Positions 5,835 through 10,644 of a DNA stretch of 10,644 nucleotides are shown here, one piece after another. Where the stretch lies: contig SCUH01000040.1 of assembly GCA_004298295.1 (NCBI GenBank), positions 1 to 10,644 of the forward strand, given 5' to 3'. The notes under the pieces were generated by a model. That model saw only the letters and a list, made by a program, of their open reading frames with translations, did not search any database and was not told where the DNA came from. Every line of letters starts with the position of its first letter. The first letter of the stretch is position 1. The translations under genes were made by a program, and so were the position numbers. Origin of the DNA: Betaproteobacteria bacterium. Lineage in GTDB: Bacteria; Pseudomonadota; Gammaproteobacteria; Burkholderiales; SG8-39.

Positions 5835-6935
5835 ATGACTGCCGCGAGGGTCGCGGGCGCTCCGCGCCGCATCATCCACCTCGACATGGACGCGTTCTAC
5901 GCTTCGGTCGAGCAGCGTGACGACCCGCGCCTGCGCGGCAGGCCGGTGGCGGTCGGCGGCTCGCCGCAGTCGCGCGGCGTGGTGGCGGCGTCCAGCTACG
6001 AAGCGCGCGCCTTCGGCGTCCGCTCGGCGATGCCGATGTCGCGCGCGCTGCGCCTGTGCCCGCAGCTCGTCGTCGTGCCGCCCGATTTCGCGCGCTACCG
6101 CGCCGTGTCACAGCAGGTGATGGCGATCCTGCGCTCGGCCACCCCGCTCGTAGAGCCCTTGTCGCTCGACGAGGCCTATCTCGACGTCACGGCGAACCTC
6201 TGGGGCGTGCCGCTCGCGCGCGACGTGGCCATGCGGCTCAAGGCGCGCATCCGCGAGGAGACCGGCCTGAGCTGCTCCGCCGGCGTGGCGCCGAACAAGT
6301 TCCTCGCCAAGATCGCTTCCGGCTGGCGCAAACCCGACGGCCTCACCGTGATCGCGCCCGAGCGGGTGGAGCGCTTCCTGCAGCAGCTGCCGGTCGAGGC
6401 GCTCTGGGGCGTCGGCCCGGTCACCGCGAAGAAGCTGCGCGCCATCGGCATCGAAAAGCTGGTCGATGTGCGTATTGCGGACCGCGCCACCCTGGGGCGC
6501 GCCGTGGGCAGCCTTGCCGAGTGGCTCACGCGCCTGTCGCACGGCGACGACCCGCGGCCGGTCGAGCCGCACCGGCCGTGGAAGTCGATCTCGGGCGAGT
6601 CGACCTACGCGCAAGACCTGCGGGACGGCGGCGAGATGCGCGCCGAGATCGAGCGCTTCGCGCACGGTGTCGCCGCCTCGCTCGCGAAGAAGAAACTGTG
6701 CGCACGACGCGTGACGATCAAGGTGCGCTATGCCGATTTTTCAACCGTCACGCGCAGCCATACCGACGACGCCCCGACGCGCGATGCGGCGGCGATCGCA
6801 GCGCGCGCGCTGGCGCTGCTCGAGCGCACGGATGCCGCGCGACGGCCGGTGCGCCTGCTCGGTGTCGGGGTGCATGGCCTCGTCGGCGAGAACGAATTGC
6901 CCTCTGCCGCAGCCTCGCTGCCGTTCGAGCGCTGA
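5835..6935 (+). CDS. dinB: DNA polymerase IV (Y-family translesion polymerase)
   Basis: Error-prone polymerase that extends past damaged bases. 366 residues, close to the 351 of the E. coli enzyme. Catalytic carboxylates are visible: D17 in HLDMDAFYASVE, and D112/E113 in SLDEAYLDVT. Y22 is the steric gate that excludes ribonucleotides. Family stretches follow: SYEARAFGVRSAMPMSRALRLCP, GVAPNKFLAKIASGWRKPDGL, a helix-hairpin-helix (LWGVGPVTAKKLRAIGI) and the little-finger domain with KSISGESTY. The C-terminus ends in AASLPFER where many relatives carry a Gln-led clamp-binding motif; here the Gln position is Ala. ATG 5835 has no clear ribosome site but places the catalytic block at the normal distance from the start. 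No LexA box is seen upstream, so SOS control is not evident. Confidence 0.96.
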   Translation: MTAARVAGAPRRIIHLDMDAFYASVEQRDDPRLRGRPVAVGGSPQSRGVVAASSYEARAFGVRSAMPMSRALRLCPQLVVVPPDFARYRAVSQQVMAILRSATPLVEPLSLDEAYLDVTANLWGVPLARDVAMRLKARIREETGLSCSAGVAPNKFLAKIASGWRKPDGLTVIAPERVERFLQQLPVEALWGVGPVTAKKLRAIGIEKLVDVRIADRATLGRAVGSLAEWLTRLSHGDDPRPVEPHRPWKSISGESTYAQDLRDGGEMRAEIERFAHGVAASLAKKKLCARRVTIKVRYADFSTVTRSHTDDAPTRDAAAIAARALALLERTDAARRPVRLLGVGVHGLVGENELPSAAASLPFER

Positions 6936-6956
6936 GCGGCGTGCCGCCACCGCGCA

Positions 6957-7523
6957 TCAACCGAATCGCTCTTCGAACGCTTCGATGTGCGCGGTCTGGC
7001 TGAGCGTATAGCCGAGCTCGTCGAGACCCTCCAGCAGGCAGTGCCTCGGAAACGGCGCGATCTCGAAACGGCAGCTCTTGCCGGCGGCAACGACGCACTG
7101 CTGCTCCAGATCGATTGCGATCGTCATTCCGGGCGCCGCGAGCAGCGCCTCTTGCATCGCTGCCACCGCGGCCTCCGGCAGGACCACCGGCAGGAAGCCG
7201 TTCTTCAGTGCGTTCGAGTGGAAAATGTCGCCGAAGCTGGGCGCGATCGCGGCGCGAAAGCCGTAATCCTGTAGCGCCCACACGGCGTGCTCGCGCGAGG
7301 ACCCGCAGGCGAAATTGCGCCCCGCGACGACGATGCGCGCCCCGCGGTAGGCCGCCTGATCGAGCGCAAATGCCGCGTCGGCGCGCAGGTCGTGGAACAG
7401 GAACTGGCCGAAGCCGACCGCGCGCGGCTTCTTCAGAAAGCGCGCCGGCACGATCTGGTCGGTGTCGACGTTGGCGCGCGCCAGAGGCAGCGCCACCGCT
7501 TCGAGTCTGCGAAAGGGTTCCAC
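6957..7523 (-). CDS. leuD: 3-isopropylmalate dehydratase-family small subunit (short form)
   Basis: The small subunit of a heterodimeric aconitase-family hydro-lyase, partner of LeuC. Classical activity is isomerisation of 2- to 3-isopropylmalate in leucine synthesis. 188 residues against about 200-215 for common LeuD: the segment between LFHDLR and ALDQAAY lacks roughly 18 residues present in the usual enzyme. Family signatures are NVDTDQIVPARFL near the N-terminus, GRNFACGSSREHAVWAL (Ser-rich substrate loop), IAPSFGDIFHSNALKNGFLPV, and FPRHCLLEGLDELGYTL at the end. The start is GTG at 7523, two bases past the leuC stop, with AGGAG seven bases upstream inside leuC (7535-7531), so the pair is one coupled operon. 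It ends tail-to-tail with dinB, 21 bases apart. Because of its length and the absence of leuB here, it may be a paralogue for another substrate. Confidence 0.92.
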   Translation of the reverse strand: MEPFRRLEAVALPLARANVDTDQIVPARFLKKPRAVGFGQFLFHDLRADAAFALDQAAYRGARIVVAGRNFACGSSREHAVWALQDYGFRAAIAPSFGDIFHSNALKNGFLPVVLPEAAVAAMQEALLAAPGMTIAIDLEQQCVVAAGKSCRFEIAPFPRHCLLEGLDELGYTLSQTAHIEAFEERFG

Positions 7524-7525
7524 GC

Positions 7526-8932
7526 TCAGGCTCCTGCCATCAGGTGCCGCACGTCCGTCAAGCGGCCGGTCACCGCGGCCGCCGCGGCCATCGCCGGACT
7601 CATCAGGTGCGTGCGCGCACCCGGCCCCTGCCGCCCGGCAAAATTCCGGTTCGACGTCGAAGCGCAGCGCTTGCCCGGCTCGACCAAATCGCCGTTGACG
7701 CCGATGCACATCGAGCATCCCGCGTGGCGCCACTGGAAACCCGATTCGAGGAACACGCGATCGAGGCCCTCGGCTTCAGCCTGCGCCTTCACCAGACCCG
7801 ATCCGGGCACGACCCAGGCCTCGACGCCGCGCGCGACCTTGCGCCCCTTCGCCACCGCGGCCGCGGCGCGCAAGTCCTCGATCCGGCTGTTGGTGCACGA
7901 GCCGATGAAGACGCGGTCCACCGCGATCGCAGTGATGGGCGTGCCGGGCGCAAGCCCCATATAGGCAAGCGAGCGCGCCATCGCGTCGCGCCGCGCGGCA
8001 TCCGCGGCGCCCGCCGGATCGGGCACGTGGCCGGTGATCGCAAGCGCATCCTCGGGGCTCGTGCCCCAGGTAACCATCGGCACAATCTCGCGCGCGTCGA
8101 GCGTCACTTCGCGATCGAATTTCGCCCCCGCATCGGAACCGAGAGCGCGCCAGCGCGCGAGCGCCTCATCCCACCCGGCGCCCTGCGGGGCGAACGGCCG
8201 CCCGGCAAGATATTCGAAGGTCGTGTCGTCCGGCGCCACCAGACCGGCGCGCGCGCCCGCTTCGACCGACATGTTGCACACCGTGAGGCGGCCCTCCATC
8301 GAGAGCCGCTCGATCGCATTGCCCGCGTATTCGATCGCGTGACCGACCGCGCCGGCGGCGCCGATCCGCGCGATGATCGCGAGGATCACGTCCTTCGCGC
8401 TCACGCCTGCGCCGAGCGTGCCTTCGACCGCGACGCGCATCGAGTTCGGTTTGCGCTGCCAGAGCGTCTGCGTCGCCAGCACGTGCGCCATCTCGGTGGC
8501 ACCGATGCCGAAGGCCAGTGCGCCGAGCGCACCGTGCGTCGAGGTATGGCTGTCGCCGCAAACGATGAGAAGGCCGGGCTGTGTTGCGCCCTGCTCCGGT
8601 CCGATGACGTGCACGATCCCCTGGCGTGGATCGTCCAGAGCGAACATCCGGATCCCGCCGCCTGCCGCGTTGCGCCCGAGCGCCTGCGCCATTTCGCGGC
8701 GTTCCGGGTCCGCGACCGCTGCGAGATCGCGGCTGTCCGTAGGGACGTAATGGTCGGCCACGGCCAGGGCGCGAGCCGGCACGCGCGGCGCGAGGCCGCG
8801 CTGGCGCAGCATCTCGAACGCTGCCGCGGACCCTTCCTGCAGATAGTGGCGGTCGACATAGAGCAGCGTCTGCCCGTCGTCGCGCTCGAGGACGCGATGC
8901 TGCGCCCAGATCTTGTCCAACAGCGTGGTCAT
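7526..8932 (-). CDS. leuC: 3-isopropylmalate dehydratase-family large subunit
   Basis: The iron-sulfur subunit of the hydro-lyase. 468 residues, normal for bacterial LeuC. The three [4Fe-4S] cysteines are present: C346 in IGSCTNSRIE, and C406 and C409 in GCSMCIGVNGD. Other signatures are LLYVDRHYLQEG, IVHVIGPEQGATQPGLLIVCGDSHTSTHGALGALAFGIG, EGRLTVCNMSVEAGARAGLVAPD, VTWGTSP, and CASTSNRNFAGRQGPGARTHLMSPAMAAAAAVTG. Overall it tracks the LeuC family closely, with small departures such as GCSMCIGVNGD where the common form reads GCSMCLAMNxD. ATG 8932 gives the usual N-terminus MTTLLDKIWAQHRV; only a weak AGG lies upstream. It is divergent from the MFS transporter across 133 bases. Substrate assignment to isopropylmalate is by family; another 2-hydroxydicarboxylate such as citramalate is possible. 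Confidence 0.94.
   Translation of the reverse strand: MTTLLDKIWAQHRVLERDDGQTLLYVDRHYLQEGSAAAFEMLRQRGLAPRVPARALAVADHYVPTDSRDLAAVADPERREMAQALGRNAAGGGIRMFALDDPRQGIVHVIGPEQGATQPGLLIVCGDSHTSTHGALGALAFGIGATEMAHVLATQTLWQRKPNSMRVAVEGTLGAGVSAKDVILAIIARIGAAGAVGHAIEYAGNAIERLSMEGRLTVCNMSVEAGARAGLVAPDDTTFEYLAGRPFAPQGAGWDEALARWRALGSDAGAKFDREVTLDAREIVPMVTWGTSPEDALAITGHVPDPAGAADAARRDAMARSLAYMGLAPGTPITAIAVDRVFIGSCTNSRIEDLRAAAAVAKGRKVARGVEAWVVPGSGLVKAQAEAEGLDRVFLESGFQWRHAGCSMCIGVNGDLVEPGKRCASTSNRNFAGRQGPGARTHLMSPAMAAAAAVTGRLTDVRHLMAGA
7531..7535 (-). promoter_or_regulatory. leuD ribosome binding site inside the end of leuC
   Basis: AGGAG on the minus strand, seven bases before the GTG at 7523. It decides the leuD start: no ATG lies nearby in the right frame, and the family N-terminus begins immediately after the GTG. 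Confidence 0.75.
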
Positions 8933-9028
8933 GCCTGCCCGGCACCCGGTGGCGTCATCGCTGAAATGGTAACTGCATTCGGCTCTGCCGTGAGGCCGCC
9001 CCTGCGCGGCGGGAGAGTGAAACAGCGC

Positions 9029-9044
9029 GGCGCGGCGCCGCGCC
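9029..9044. repeat. 16-base perfect GC palindrome upstream of the MFS gene
   Basis: GGCGCGGCGCCGCGCC is its own reverse complement. It ends 21 bases before the MFS start, in the 133-base leuC-MFS divergent region. It could be an operator shared by the two divergent units, or a hairpin (6-pair stem, GCGC loop) in the MFS leader. No clear sigma-70 promoter could be recognised in this gap. Confidence 0.5.
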
Positions 9045-9065
9045 TGAGGTACGCTGTGACAGGCG

Positions 9066-10322
9066 ATGAAGCCGATCTTCCACGGCTGGAAAATGGTCGG
9101 AGCGGGCTGCGCGATGCAGTTCCTGCTCTCCTCCCTGCTGCTGCAGGCCTTCGGCGCCTACGTCGCGGTGCTGCGCGACGACCGGGGCTGGTCGAAGACC
9201 GAGCTTGCCGGGGCCGCCGCGCTGCACCAGGTGGAAGCCGCGATCCTCGGCCCCGCGCTCGGCTGGGTGATCGACCGCTTCGGCACGCACGGCATCATCC
9301 GTGCCGGCGTCGTGATATCCGGCATCGGTTTCATGCTGCTCAGCCAGATCGATTCGCTGCTGGGTTTCTACGCTGCGTTCCTCGTGGTCGCGCTCGGTGC
9401 GAGCCTGTGCGGCTTTTTTCCGCTCAACGTCGCGCTGATCCACTGGTTCGAGCGCAAGCGCGCCCGGGCGCTATCCTCGATCCAGTTCGGCTTCGCGCTC
9501 GGCGGCATCGCGGTGCCCGCGGTCGCCTGGTCGCTCGCCACCTACGGTTGGCGCGCCACCGCGTTTGCCTCCGGGGTGATCGTGCTGGCGGCCGGCATTC
9601 CGCTGTCGCTCGTGTTCCGGCGCCGGCCCGAGGATTGCGGCGAAGTGGTCGACGGCGAGCCAGCCCCTTCGCGCGAGGACACGGACACCGCGGCTGCCGC
9701 GGACGCGGGGAACGAAGCGGGCGACTTCACTGCGCGCGAGGCGCTGCGTACGCCGGCGTTCTGGCTGCTCTCGCTCGGCCACGGCTTCGCCCTGTTCGTG
9801 GTGAGCGCAGTCAACGTGCACGCCATCACCCACATGAAGGAGGGCCTGGGCTACAGCGTCGAGGCGGCCTCCCTTTTCATCATGCTGCAGACGTTCTCGC
9901 AGATCGGCGGCATCGCCTTCGGCTGGGCGATCGGCGACCGCTTCGACAAGCGCGTCGTCTCCGCGATCTGCATGCTGATGCACATGGCAGGGCTGCTCTG
10001 CCTCACCTACGCCGATGCCACGCCACTCGCGAGCAGTCTGATGATCACGGCCTACGCGCTGCTGCATGGCAGCGCCTGGGGCCTGCGCGGACCGTTCATG
10101 CAGGCGATCCGCGCCGACTACTTCGGCCGCAAGGCGATCGGCATGATCCTCGGCCTGTCGTTCATGATCGTGGTGCTGGGGCAGATCGGCGGCGCGATGA
10201 TTTCCGGCATCCTGGCCGACGCCACCGGCAATTACCGCGCCGGCTTCACCGTGGTCGCGCTGCTCGCCGGCCTCGGCTCGGTGTTCTTCCTGCTGGCGAA
10301 GCGCCCCGTGCGCCCGCAATAG
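9066..10322 (+). CDS. MFS transporter, monocarboxylate / oxalate-formate antiporter type
   Basis: A 418-residue inner-membrane carrier with the 6+6 helix layout of the major facilitator superfamily. Helix 1 begins right after MKPIFHGWK, typical of the oxalate/formate and monocarboxylate carriers. The motif-A loop between helices 2 and 3 reads GWVIDRFGTHG with D70-R71; its repeat in the second half reads GWAIGDRFDKR. A hydrophilic acidic loop (about 184-234, with EPAPSREDTDTAAAADAGNEAG) joins the two halves. The N-terminus is short and has no signal peptide. ATG 9066 lacks a strong ribosome site (only ACAGG close by). Divergent from leuCD, suggesting uptake of an organic acid handled by that hydro-lyase; this is inference. 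The substrate cannot be read from sequence. Ends tail-to-tail with the nitroreductase, 12 bases apart. Confidence 0.9.
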   Translation: MKPIFHGWKMVGAGCAMQFLLSSLLLQAFGAYVAVLRDDRGWSKTELAGAAALHQVEAAILGPALGWVIDRFGTHGIIRAGVVISGIGFMLLSQIDSLLGFYAAFLVVALGASLCGFFPLNVALIHWFERKRARALSSIQFGFALGGIAVPAVAWSLATYGWRATAFASGVIVLAAGIPLSLVFRRRPEDCGEVVDGEPAPSREDTDTAAAADAGNEAGDFTAREALRTPAFWLLSLGHGFALFVVSAVNVHAITHMKEGLGYSVEAASLFIMLQTFSQIGGIAFGWAIGDRFDKRVVSAICMLMHMAGLLCLTYADATPLASSLMITAYALLHGSAWGLRGPFMQAIRADYFGRKAIGMILGLSFMIVVLGQIGGAMISGILADATGNYRAGFTVVALLAGLGSVFFLLAKRPVRPQ

Positions 10323-10334
10323 CCCGCGCCGACG

Positions 10335-10644
10335 CTACTCGTCGACCCACCGCACGACCTCGGCGATGTCCGCGCGCGCGGTACGGAACCGGTTCACCGG
10401 CCGGGCGACGTCCTCGTAGCCGAACGACATGCCGCAGACGATCTGCCGCTCCGCCGCGAGGCCGAAGAATTCGCGCACCAGCTTGGGGTGCGCGGCGAGC
10501 GCCGCCTGCGCGATGCTCGCCACGCCGAGGCCCCAGGCCGCGAGCATGAAATTGTTCACCCAGGCGCCGCAATCGAGCACGCCGTAGACGCCGAGCGCCT
10601 CGTCGGTGGTGACGATCATGGCGTGCGGCGCGCCGAACAGGCGG
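10335..10644 (-). CDS. Nitroreductase family protein (5' end outside window)
   Basis: The C-terminal 103 residues of an FMN-dependent nitroreductase, the flavoprotein family that uses NAD(P)H to reduce nitroaromatics, quinones and similar acceptors. The frame runs off the right edge, reading RLFGAPHAMIVTTDEALGVYG there; the ATG at 10619 is internal, since family sequence continues before it. Seen: GVLDCGAWVNNFMLAAWGLGV (FMN-domain helix), SIAQAALAAHPKLVREFFGL, then QIVCGMSFGYEDVARPVNRFRTARADIAEVVRWVDE, which matches the conserved C-terminus with its [VC]G.[SA].G[YF] and N.[FY]RT elements. The FMN-binding N-terminal Arg/Ser residues are outside. No partner gene is visible; the convergent MFS gene is probably unrelated. 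Confidence 0.92.
   Translation of the reverse strand, partial: RLFGAPHAMIVTTDEALGVYGVLDCGAWVNNFMLAAWGLGVASIAQAALAAHPKLVREFFGLAAERQIVCGMSFGYEDVARPVNRFRTARADIAEVVRWVDE

Noticed and set aside
4942..5838. A plus-strand 298-codon frame opposite the GGDEF gene
   Set aside because: His/Arg/Glu-rich shadow of a gene with clear MASE2 and GGDEF motifs.
6936..6956. Small GGCG/CGCC stem between dinB and leuD as a bidirectional terminator
   Set aside because: Only four pairs and no T tract on either strand.
8929..8958. A 10-codon ORF (MTPPGAGQA) ending on the leuC start, as a leu attenuator leader
   Set aside because: It has no leucine codons and no ribosome site, and no terminator/antiterminator pair is visible. 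The ATGA overlap is easily produced by chance when the second codon starts with A.
7115..10549. A plus-strand open frame of 1144 codons
   Set aside because: It runs antisense to leuD and leuC and out of frame through the MFS gene; the translation is Arg/Ala-rich with no family features. Long spurious frames are expected at this GC content.

Overview
The window is about two-thirds GC, densely packed and entirely chromosomal in character: eleven protein genes, no RNA gene, no mobile element, no CRISPR and no gap longer than about 200 bases. Codon use, a DgcC-like MASE2-GGDEF protein, paired YYPYV-motif and glycine-zipper envelope proteins, and a LeuCD pair beside an MFS carrier all fit a betaproteobacterium. 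That placement is inference from protein style, not a database result.

Left third (1-4141), signalling and envelope. A Ser/Thr protein kinase (minus strand, cut by the left edge) carries a C-terminal cyclic-nucleotide-binding domain. It is divergent from a two-gene envelope unit: a small Tyr/Pro-rich secreted protein and a glycine-zipper lipoprotein. The 201-base divergent region holds a textbook-like ECF sigma-factor promoter (GGAACC-N16-CGTC) facing the envelope genes and a run of ten C on the kinase side. Downstream on the plus strand lies a three-part adenylate cyclase (DUF427, GAF-like sensor region, class III catalytic domain), then a 96-residue protein of unknown function. A cAMP-making enzyme within about 1.2 kb of a kinase with a cyclic-nucleotide pocket is the most suggestive arrangement in the window.

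Middle (4145-6935). A MASE2-GGDEF diguanylate cyclase with intact active site and inhibitory site overlaps by 4 bases a DUF1993 gene on the minus strand. DNA polymerase IV (dinB) diverges from it.

Right third (6957-10644). leuC and leuD (minus strand, 2 bases apart) diverge from an MFS carboxylate-type transporter. LeuD is unusually short, and no leuB appears in the window, so the pair may be a paralogue working on another hydroxy-dicarboxylate brought in by the transporter. A nitroreductase, cut by the right edge, closes the window.

Three tail-to-tail junctions (4142-4144, 6936-6956, 10323-10334) are only 3 to 21 bases long, with no recognisable intrinsic terminator. Two 16-base perfect GC palindromes (2142-2157 and 9029-9044) sit in intergenic DNA.
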